This document shows, one piece after another, positions 50,060 through 56,600 of a stretch of DNA of 56,600 nt. The DNA is taken from NCBI GenBank assembly GCA_029862165.1, contig JAOTXU010000021.1:1-56600 (forward strand), written 5' to 3'. Made by a program: the position numbers and the translations under genes. The notes under the pieces were generated by a model. The model saw only the letters and a list, made by a program, of their open reading frames with translations, was not told the DNA's origin and searched no databases. This DNA is from Gammaproteobacteria bacterium (GTDB taxonomy: Bacteria; Pseudomonadota; Gammaproteobacteria; Steroidobacterales; JABDKV01). Numbering within the stretch: the first letter of the stretch is position 1; every line of letters begins with the position of its first letter.

Positions 50060-52246
50060 ATGAAAACTCTGTCCTTTGCCATTACAGGTTTTATTTTCGC
50101 ACTGTTCGCCGGAGCCTGGGTACCTGCGCACGCCCAGACCTATGTCGGTCACTACGAAGCGACGGTGGGCGCCGCACCACCGAGAATCCCCGAACCGGTT
50201 TTTATTTCAGGCACCTATGTGTTCGACAATCTGACACCGACCGGGGCAGTGCTTTGTGATGACCCAGGGGAGCAGGAATTTGGTCCCTGCTTTTATGAAT
50301 TGATTTCTCACACAGTGACCATCGATGGACAAGAGTTCGAGAGTATCGTACACGATCAAAGTATCTTAGTGCGTAACAACTCCCCGGTGGGTGTGCTCGG
50401 AGGACCTGCAACCAGCGACCGGTATCAAGTAGCGGGGGGTTATCTAGCGGGGGAGGGTCCAATATTTAATTTGGGTGGTCCAGATTTGCGGCTTAATGCT
50501 TTCGGCCCTGGTTTTGACAAAGCTGCAGACGTTGTGAGTGATCCCCTTACAAGTGCCGCCCTTCCAACTTCGACGGAGGATCTTGACGGGTTTCCACAGT
50601 TCCAAAGGATCGCATTCATAAACGTCTCGAATCCCGACGGCGGTAGTCCTGGTTCCGTACAGGGCCCTCTGACTTCGTTTTCTCTGGGTCCCGCCCCTTC
50701 TTCGCAGGTGACCTATGACTTCGAAGACCTGTCGCCTGGCGCCCTGGTCGGTCAGGACAACTGGTCGGTGTTTAGCGGCGCGAGTCTGCAGGTGGGAGTG
50801 GGCTCCGGCAGCAACTTGACCCAGGTGGCCGCGAATCCCGGTAGCTCCTCCGGCTTGAATCTCATGATTCGCACCAATGACGGGAGCTTCAGCTTGCCGG
50901 CCTTCAGTGGTTTGGAAAACGACGTGTTCTTCGAGGTCGATCTGCAGGTAGATCGAACTGCAACTCAAGTCATGATCTTCTACGTTCAAGGCGCAACAAA
51001 CACGGCGAAGATCTCGCCCTGGATCGGCGTGAACGCGGCGCAGAAATTCACGTTCAGACAGGCGACCGGCGCAACTCAAACCGTTGTTTCGATTCCGGCG
51101 AGCATTGACGCGGGAGACTGGGTACGGCTGCGCCTCGAGATGGACTTCACGGCCAATGCGGGGGCCGGCATCGGTGATGTTTCCTACCGCAATCTGACCG
51201 ACGGCGACACGGCTTTCACTCCGGTGGCAGGACTGCAAAACCTCGACCTCCTTTTGTCGCCAAACGCTGACCCGGCGGCATGGGACCGGATGGTCCTGCG
51301 CTATGACGGTGCGCACCCTGCTGCGGTGATCGACAACCTGACGGTGTCTGTCGGCAACATGAATCTCGCCCCGACTGCCGACGCTGGCCCAGACCAAGCG
51401 ATCCGCGCCGGTGACACGGTTTTCCTGAACGGAACTGCTTCGTTCGACGACAACACGGCCTCGCCAGCGCTGGTCTACGCGTGGAGCTTTGTTTCGAAGC
51501 CTGCGGGCAGCAACGCGGTGTTGTCGGATGTTGCTCACCCGGAGCCGGACTTTCTGGCCGACTTGTCCGGCACCTACGTGGTGGAGCTAGTAGTAACCGA
51601 CGAGGCAGGACTTCCAAGCGCCGCGGACCAGGTGCAAGTGAGTAGCGACAACCTGGCGCCGACAGCGGTCGCGGGGAACAACCAGCTCGTAGTTACGGGT
51701 ACAGAAGTTGTGCTTGATGGCTCGGACAGCAGCGATCCTGAGAACGATTCACTGACCTATCTTTGGACACTTGGCCCTGCGCCTGTCGGCAGTTTGGCTA
51801 CGCTCAGCACTCCCGACTTGGTAACGGCGGGTCTAACGCCCGACATAGAGGGCCTTTACGTCGTGACACTTGAGGTCAGTGATTTCATCGGACCGGGGAT
51901 CCCGGATTCGCTTGAGATTACGGCAACCACTGCCGAAGACTTTGCCGAGATCCAGATCGAATCTTCGGGTGAGTCTGTCGAAGTCCTGGATACTGCACAG
52001 GTAACCACGGGCGGCAACCAGACGGCGTTTATCAACTTCCTCAGCCAGGCGATGCTTGCCATCCAGGAAGAAGATCCTACTGAGGCGATCCAGAAACTGG
52101 AGAAATCGATTGCGCGGACGGACGGATGCGCGTTGCGAGGCGCACCTGACGGCAACGGCCCGGGCCGAGACTGGATCACCGACTGTACTGAGCAACAGCA
52201 AGTCTACACCTTGTTAACGGATGCACTGGAGGCCTTGTTGCAATAG
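50060..52246 (+). CDS. Secreted PKD-domain protein
   Basis: A 728-residue secreted protein. It has a signal peptide to about residue 25 (ending PAHA), an N-terminal domain with FISGTYVFDNLTPTG, then a probable lectin/LamG-like beta-sandwich (about 215-430) and two PKD-type domains, starting NLAPTADAGPDQ (about 434) and NLAPTAVAGNNQ (about 531). A C-terminal helical module (about 640-728) with AIQKLEKSIARTDGC and a Cys pair ends it. PKD and lectin modules suggest carbohydrate or surface adhesion. ATG 50060 with GGGGGAA upstream and a signal peptide is preferred over the in-frame start at 49982. Confidence 0.8.
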   Translation: MKTLSFAITGFIFALFAGAWVPAHAQTYVGHYEATVGAAPPRIPEPVFISGTYVFDNLTPTGAVLCDDPGEQEFGPCFYELISHTVTIDGQEFESIVHDQSILVRNNSPVGVLGGPATSDRYQVAGGYLAGEGPIFNLGGPDLRLNAFGPGFDKAADVVSDPLTSAALPTSTEDLDGFPQFQRIAFINVSNPDGGSPGSVQGPLTSFSLGPAPSSQVTYDFEDLSPGALVGQDNWSVFSGASLQVGVGSGSNLTQVAANPGSSSGLNLMIRTNDGSFSLPAFSGLENDVFFEVDLQVDRTATQVMIFYVQGATNTAKISPWIGVNAAQKFTFRQATGATQTVVSIPASIDAGDWVRLRLEMDFTANAGAGIGDVSYRNLTDGDTAFTPVAGLQNLDLLLSPNADPAAWDRMVLRYDGAHPAAVIDNLTVSVGNMNLAPTADAGPDQAIRAGDTVFLNGTASFDDNTASPALVYAWSFVSKPAGSNAVLSDVAHPEPDFLADLSGTYVVELVVTDEAGLPSAADQVQVSSDNLAPTAVAGNNQLVVTGTEVVLDGSDSSDPENDSLTYLWTLGPAPVGSLATLSTPDLVTAGLTPDIEGLYVVTLEVSDFIGPGIPDSLEITATTAEDFAEIQIESSGESVEVLDTAQVTTGGNQTAFINFLSQAMLAIQEEDPTEAIQKLEKSIARTDGCALRGAPDGNGPGRDWITDCTEQQQVYTLLTDALEALLQ

Positions 52247-52272
52247 GAACAAGTTGGGCAAATAAAATAAAA

Positions 52273-52325
52273 GGGGGCAGACCACATTTGCTAAGCGTGC
52301 AAGCTCGTTAATGTGGTCTGAACCC
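52273..52325. repeat. Inverted repeat after the PKD gene
   Basis: GGGGGCAGACCACATT at 52273-52288 pairs with 52310-52325 at 14 of 16 positions around a 21-nt loop. It may be the terminator of the PKD gene or a dispersed RAYT-type element (compare 12759-12795). Confidence 0.5.
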
Positions 52326-52642
52326 GATTCTTAATCGTAACCTCAATTCTTGAATCCACAATCGGATTCCACACTTGCCCAATTGAGTTGCGGTCGGATC
52401 AAGTCTCGGGCAACAAAATATACGGAGTACTTTATATTTATGCCCCGTGGCAAACCAACCGCCTGCAAATAGTGACTTATACTCAACAAGGTATAGAGCA
52501 AAGCTGGTCGCCGCATAGGCAGACACAGAGACGGTGGATCGCGCGAGTTGAATCACTCGGCCATTAAACCTGGACTGCTCGGTGCTCGTAAGAACGCCTG
52601 GCTGTTGCTCCGAAATTTGGGGTTCTTAATTGCAGGGTTGAT
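52326..52642. other. Non-coding gap
   Basis: Together with the inverted repeat before it, this is a gap of about 400 bp without a gene. It is AT-richer than its flanks. I see short AT-rich runs (TATACT, TATAGA) that could be promoter parts for the zincin gene, but no convincing -35. No RNA or recognisable element is visible. Confidence 0.4.
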
Positions 52643-53527
52643 TTGGGGTACGTCGTGACAACATTGAAGAGATTTCGAACAACTATACAGACGATCGTAT
52701 TCTGCATCGCAATCGTATTGCTTGTCCCAGCGTGTGCTATCAACTGGACCCGCGTCGTCGTTGGCCTTCATATGATCGAACGATTTGACGAGGAGTTCGG
52801 AGTCCAAGTGAAATCCCCGCCAATTTGCTACAACGAAGAATTGGATAAGTGGGTCAGCGTTCTCTACATCGGCAACACCGTGTATGAGATGACCTTGGAC
52901 GGCGGCAGCGATACCGCCGTCGGCAGAGTTTTCGAAGTACTGGTGCGACCGGAGGGCACGAACCAGGTTCTGGTGGTGGGTATTGATCGGCGCAATACGA
53001 GTTTGGCGACAGAATTTACAACGGAGTGGGTAGCCGCGCAGGCGGGTATCAATCGAGACCATGAACTCTATGCAAGTTCGATTGGCCTCACCACGCCGAT
53101 CATCCGCTACGATAACAGCAATATCGTAATCCGCAGTTCGAGAGTCCGGCGGGTGGACCTGAAAAACATTGTTGAGGTTCGGAACATGCTCAGAGACGAG
53201 GGGCACGATCCCGATTTGCATTACATCATCGCGGTCGTGGACCTAGACCCGTCCAACCCGGACGGCGGGCTCGCCGGTTTTTACATCGCCTGGTTCATGC
53301 CGGCCCGCTCGGGCTTTGTGAACGTTTCGACTAGGGAATGGGAGTCGATTGCGCGGGCTTTGTATCATCATGAATTCGGCCACGCGCACGGCTGGCAACA
53401 TCATTGGCCGAAAGATCCGGACGCCGACGACAACCTGATCACTTGCCCGGCTTTGTACGGTTGGACCGATACGGACAGTGACGGTGTCATAGAGATCCTG
53501 GACCCGACGCCATACGGCATGCCTTGA
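52643..53527 (+). CDS. Lipoprotein zinc metallopeptidase (zincin)
   Basis: A 294-residue protein. The N-terminal segment IQTIVFCIAIVLLVPAC carries a lipobox (VPAC). The zinc motif HEFGHAHGWQH fits HExxHxxGxxH, the metzincin pattern, near residue 245. After it DTDSDGVIEILD resembles a calcium loop. The middle part has no recognised match. TTG at 52643 and GTG at 52655 are both possible starts; the latter has GGGG better placed. A surface peptidase role is likely; the substrate is unknown. Confidence 0.75.
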   Translation: MGYVVTTLKRFRTTIQTIVFCIAIVLLVPACAINWTRVVVGLHMIERFDEEFGVQVKSPPICYNEELDKWVSVLYIGNTVYEMTLDGGSDTAVGRVFEVLVRPEGTNQVLVVGIDRRNTSLATEFTTEWVAAQAGINRDHELYASSIGLTTPIIRYDNSNIVIRSSRVRRVDLKNIVEVRNMLRDEGHDPDLHYIIAVVDLDPSNPDGGLAGFYIAWFMPARSGFVNVSTREWESIARALYHHEFGHAHGWQHHWPKDPDADDNLITCPALYGWTDTDSDGVIEILDPTPYGMP

Positions 53528-53541
53528 TAAAGGTCTTCCGG

Positions 53542-53874
53542 TCAGATCAGCCTAAAACCGACCGCTTTATTGACCGTATCCTGTATAACCCTGACCGCCG
53601 CGTTGATCGCGTTCTCCACCGCTATCAGCCCAAGCCCCTCGACCGTCAACAGGACGGTCGTGGCGGCATTCTTCTGAATACGCAGATGAATCTTGGCGGC
53701 CTTCTGAGACATTTTGCCCGCGGCCGTCATGATCGAAATCATTTTAATCGTCTCGGCGATCTTCTTCGCCTCCGTATTCGCGTAGTCCTTAATTTCCGGC
53801 CATTTGTCGGTCAGTTCCCCCTTTGCCGCGTCCCGGATCTGCTTTGTTAGTGTTGCAACGTTAATCTTCGCCAT
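53542..53874 (-). CDS. Small helical protein of unknown function
   Basis: A 110-residue protein, Lys/Ala/Ile rich, predicted helical (VATLTKQIRDAAKGELTDKW, then KKIAETIKMISIMTAAGKMSQKAA), ending in a hydrophobic amphipathic helix (TVLLTVEGLGLIAVENAINAAV). There is no signal peptide. AGGAGAAG precedes the ATG. It lies 14 nt after the lipoprotein gene and probably shares its transcript. No family is recognised. Confidence 0.65.
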   Translation of the reverse strand: MAKINVATLTKQIRDAAKGELTDKWPEIKDYANTEAKKIAETIKMISIMTAAGKMSQKAAKIHLRIQKNAATTVLLTVEGLGLIAVENAINAAVRVIQDTVNKAVGFRLI

Positions 53875-53888
53875 CGCACTTCTCCTAA

Positions 53889-54386
53889 TTAGTTTCCGCT
53901 GCCTTCGGCTTCACCCCGCTTCTTGGCCAGCTCGAGCTTCAGGATCGCACCGAAGCTTGTACTGAAGGCACCTCTCAGTGCCTGCATTTCATTGCTGTCC
54001 AGACCGAGACAGCGGTCCTCGCTATCGGCCACCTCATGCAGCCCTTCCAGGAGCTCCAGGCTGTCTTTCATCACGACGAGCTGCTTTTTGGTTATGTCGT
54101 TTTTCGTCCGGATCTCGTTACGGGCGATCAACAGATTGATATCGGTTGTCGCTTGCGCATAAAAAGCATCGTTACTGGCTCGAGTGCACGCCGGTTTGGT
54201 TGGATTACGTTCGAGCACAGTGAAAAAAGTCTCGACATCGCGATGTAGTTTCGTGACCTGCTGGTCGGTTGCTGCATCGTAGTCGCTGATAAGACTGATT
54301 TCGGCACACGCTGTGAGCGCCAGCAACACGGCTAACATCGAAACTCGTATAGATCGCTTGCGATAAGCGTAGCTAATAGAACTCAT
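53889..54386 (-). CDS. Lipoprotein of unknown function
   Basis: A 165-residue lipoprotein with lipobox LTAC (about residues 24-27). The mature part is all-helical (VTKLHRDVETFFTVLERN, LVVMKDSLELLEGLHEVAD) with two Cys residues (KPACTRAS, EDRCLGL) that could pair. GGAGGG lies before the ATG. It forms a two-gene operon with the small helical protein downstream. A scaffold or partner role is guesswork. Confidence 0.7.
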   Translation of the reverse strand: MSSISYAYRKRSIRVSMLAVLLALTACAEISLISDYDAATDQQVTKLHRDVETFFTVLERNPTKPACTRASNDAFYAQATTDINLLIARNEIRTKNDITKKQLVVMKDSLELLEGLHEVADSEDRCLGLDSNEMQALRGAFSTSFGAILKLELAKKRGEAEGSGN

Positions 54387-54610
54387 ACTCCCTCCTTCTC
54401 GCCGGCGGAAGAAAGCACAGCGAAGTCAATCCCATATTTAGATTAGTAGGAGATGGGCAAATGTCCATGCAAGAGGAATAGAACTTCTATAGATGCACGT
54501 TCTGTTATATTTGGATATGCGTACCTGACCAGAATGAAACAAGAGCAGGGCGCGAGCGGCCGGTGGCGCGCCCGCGGGTGTCGAGCGAATCAGTTCGACC
54601 CGGTTTGGTT

Positions 54611-55966
54611 CTAGGGACACACTGCGGCGGGAACACCGGTATTCGGGTGGCTTTCTGCGAAATCCCACATCATTTTTGGCATGTCGCCAAAACCCGGGCA
54701 CGAGTGCCCACCCTGGAAAAAACATTCCACGATCTCTGCATCTCCTACGCTCTCCCCTTGCCACGCAGAGCAGTCCAGAGAAGAAGAATACGCGTTGGCA
54801 TCGTAATACGATGGGGCTGGGATCTCGGTTGTAGTGCTGTTCATGTTCGCCCACTCGGTGGTGATGCTGCGGGCGGTCCTGTAAAGCCAGCCATTAAAGT
54901 TGGTATCCAGAGCAACGTCAGTACCGAACAGTTCAGGGAAGTTCGCCATTCCAGGTACGGTTTCGTCGCTCTGCCCCCAGAATCCCATGAAGTACCGTGG
55001 AGGCGTCACTTCAGCCGTCGGTGACTGGCTGAATCCGGGGTGCGGGGCGCCAACCTGGGGCAGATAGCCGGCGAAGCGGGCGGATGTTCGGCTGTCCTTT
55101 GCCAGCTCGTACACGAACATTCCACCGTTGGAGCAGCCGCTCACCCAGACCATGCTGCGATCGATGCAATAGAGACTTTCGAGTTCATTCAAAAGCGCCT
55201 CGATCTGCGCGACTGAATCGAGGCACGTCGTCCAGTAGCACGTGTAGTCGCCGTCAAAACTCGCACCAAAGGTATTGCTGTTGCCGTTAGCCCCATCCCA
55301 TTTCGGGCATTCACCATTATTGTCCTTGCAGGAGTCGTAGCAATAGTTGTGCTGGGCGCCGTCTATATCAACGCAAGTCGATGGTGATTGAGCAGGACCG
55401 GCATTGCAGTCCTGGGCGGTATGGCCGACGGGACATTCATTGAGTCTTGCGCTTCGAAATCCATTCCAGGAATTGTTGCCGCCGTCTCCGTAACCCCTTG
55501 GTGTAACTATGAGGTAGCCATGGTTCTTGCCGTGGCGCGCGAATGGCGCGGGCAATGACCGTTCATTTCCGCCCCATCCATGCAGGTACAAAAGCACGGG
55601 ATGCCCGCCTGTTTTGCTCACGTCGTAATTGCTTGGCAAACGGACTTCGTACTTGGTTACGGGATTCGATCCGACAACCAACTCGCGGAAATACCTGCGT
55701 CCAGCCGCGGCTTGCGAACCCGAGAGACCGGTGCCGCAGCCGCACGATTCGGTTCCTGTCGGCGGAGGTGGTGGAGGCGGCGGTGGCGCATCGCAATCCG
55801 CCGGGCAGGTTCTTGCTTCGTTGCCCTCACAAACAAAGTTGCCACACACTGGTTTTGCCGCGAGAGCATGGCTGGAAAATCCGAACAGCAGCAACAAGCC
55901 GGCGACGAGAAGCAGGACCCGTGCCTGCACGCTCTCAATTTTTCGATTAGAGTTTATTTGCTGCAT
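54611..55966 (-). CDS. Exported alpha/beta-hydrolase esterase (feruloyl esterase/PHB depolymerase-like)
   Basis: A 451-residue secreted enzyme. A signal peptide ends at ALAA, then a Cys-rich segment CGNFVCEGNEARTCPADC, a nine-proline linker, and a hydrolase domain. VLLYLHGWGGNE is the oxyanion strand and VSGCSNGGMFVYEL the nucleophile elbow (Ser in GCSNG). A late FFQGGHSCPG supplies the His. Many Cys residues suggest disulfides. It resembles LpqC/feruloyl esterases and PHB depolymerases that attack polymers outside the cell. The ATG at 55966 has AGGGACC upstream; the frame starting at 56023 is rejected. Confidence 0.8.
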   Translation of the reverse strand: MQQINSNRKIESVQARVLLLVAGLLLLFGFSSHALAAKPVCGNFVCEGNEARTCPADCDAPPPPPPPPPTGTESCGCGTGLSGSQAAAGRRYFRELVVGSNPVTKYEVRLPSNYDVSKTGGHPVLLYLHGWGGNERSLPAPFARHGKNHGYLIVTPRGYGDGGNNSWNGFRSARLNECPVGHTAQDCNAGPAQSPSTCVDIDGAQHNYCYDSCKDNNGECPKWDGANGNSNTFGASFDGDYTCYWTTCLDSVAQIEALLNELESLYCIDRSMVWVSGCSNGGMFVYELAKDSRTSARFAGYLPQVGAPHPGFSQSPTAEVTPPRYFMGFWGQSDETVPGMANFPELFGTDVALDTNFNGWLYRTARSITTEWANMNSTTTEIPAPSYYDANAYSSSLDCSAWQGESVGDAEIVECFFQGGHSCPGFGDMPKMMWDFAESHPNTGVPAAVCP

Positions 55967-56103
55967 GGTCCCTGGCTCCCATTGATCTCTGGTCGGGTCT
56001 TCTACGGCACCGACACCTTGCATGCCCCTTGCTGAGGTCTGAATCGTCTCTGCTTATGCACGCTATTGCGGTTACACGCAATACTGGGTTACCGAAACAC
56101 AAT

Positions 56104-56234
56104 TGGAAATACGGGTCGAATCGCACGTTCTTGGTGCATTCGGAGCGAGAAGGTTGATCTCAAACGGCCTGGAAATACGGTCGAACCGCACTTTCTTGGT
56201 GCGTTCGGAGCGAGAAGGTTAATCTCAAACGCCC
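56104..56234. repeat. 66-bp tandem repeat with inverted partial third copy
   Basis: Copies 56104-56169 and 56170-56234 are about 90% identical (one indel, five or six changes). The 16 nt at 56179-56194 return inverted and exact at 56323-56338. The surrounding gap (55967-56472) has no gene; one short open frame in it is unconvincing. Confidence 0.8.
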
Positions 56235-56472
56235 AGCTCTGAGCAACGTGTTTCTGGAAGTGACGCGGTTGACATGGCACGCCGAATTCAAGCAGGATCG
56301 TTCCCGAACACGCCAGCGTCAAAAAGTGCGGTTCGACCCCATTATTTTATTTGGTTTCTTCATGGGTAATAGCGCTGAAAACATCCTCACGCAACTTGAT
56401 TGCTCCCTCTTAACAGTGAGGCCGTCAGGATTTGTCACTCCAATCAGTCTGGACGCATAGAGGAATGCAAAA

Positions 56473-56600
56473 ATGCGAGTGATTCTCGTGCCAGTTGCCG
56501 ATCGTCCCGAATGTGGTTATGCATTGCAGGCTGCATTTGGTCTTGGCCACACACTCGGCGCCAACATCTTCGGTTGCCATATTCGGCCACATAGCTACTC
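56473..56600 (+). CDS. Universal stress protein (partial, runs off the window)
   Basis: The first 42 residues read MRVILVPVADRPECGYALQA and continue into a helix and FGCHIRPH. This matches the beta1-alpha1-beta2 start of UspA-type nucleotide-binding proteins. AGAGGA lies about eight bases before the ATG. The rest is outside the window, so a tandem-Usp or single-domain form cannot be told. Confidence 0.7.
   Translation, partial: MRVILVPVADRPECGYALQAAFGLGHTLGANIFGCHIRPHSY

Noticed and set aside
50444..51538. 364-codon minus-strand frame
   Set aside because: Antisense to the PKD protein; Arg/Val-rich with no recognisable fold.
52553..53221. 222-codon minus-strand frame
   Set aside because: Antisense to the zincin gene, which has a signal and a metal motif.
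54438..54854. 138-codon minus-strand frame
   Set aside because: Overlaps the 3' part of the esterase in another frame; composition unlike a protein.
56248..56460. 70-codon plus-strand frame
   Set aside because: No domain or good ribosome-binding site, and it crosses the inverted repeat copy.

Overview
The window looks like chromosome from a free-living, probably marine or environmental, member of the Gammaproteobacteria. The evidence is the order ffs-dnaX-ybaB-recR, divergent ppsA/ppsR, orn next to rsgA, a cspA-type gene, a Tsp-type Prc protease, three RND efflux systems, HAMP-GGDEF-EAL signalling and many Sec/lipoprotein signals. Base composition is moderate, roughly half GC by eye. I cannot name the genus. 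Several starts are TTG, GTG and, in one case, apparently CTG.

Layout. 0-2 kb: tRNA-Ser(GGA), a tandem repeat that re-uses the tRNA 3' end, and a metallophosphatase. 2-6.5 kb: a DUF4331 secreted protein between two exported TPR proteins, a cold-shock protein with a clear terminator, and a fatty-acid hydroxylase-like membrane protein. 6.5-12.7 kb: a housekeeping block (SRP RNA, dnaX, ybaB, recR, rsgA, M48 protease, orn, DUF938 methyltransferase) preceded by a very good LexA-type box. 12.8-18.6 kb: RND system 1, then GNAT and GFA genes. 18.2-23.5 kb: ppsA and its regulator ppsR, a DUF1249 protein and a coiled-coil protein. 23.5-31 kb: RND system 2, with an adaptor and two different permeases. 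31-34 kb: prc and small envelope proteins. 34-39.1 kb: a GGDEF-EAL protein, an AI-2E-type permease and an MscS channel fused to a cyclic-nucleotide-binding domain. CRP-like palindromes lie upstream of the first and last of these, and a transcript-like structure with its own terminator follows. 39-45 kb: SAM hydrolase, an outer-membrane barrel and RND system 3. 45-47.1 kb: lipase and exported amidohydrolase.

47.1-56.6 kb is accessory in character: a Cys-rich PAS-LuxR regulator, small lipoproteins, a Cds6/SnoaL-like protein with a fossil fragment of a second copy, a PKD-domain secreted protein, a lipoprotein zincin, an exported esterase, near-identical palindromes bounding a 1.4-kb segment, a 66-bp tandem repeat with an inverted partial copy, and the start of a UspA-type gene running off the end.

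How the genes may work together. The three pumps, Prc, the M48 protease, the MscS channel and the many lipoproteins all act on the cell envelope. No outer-membrane factor (TolC type) is encoded here, so the pumps must borrow one. The most coherent regulatory hypothesis is a second-messenger neighbourhood at 34.1-39.1 kb in which cAMP-CRP-like sites, c-di-GMP enzymes and a cNMP-binding channel sit together. No CRISPR array, prophage, integrase, transposase gene or recognisable defence system was seen.
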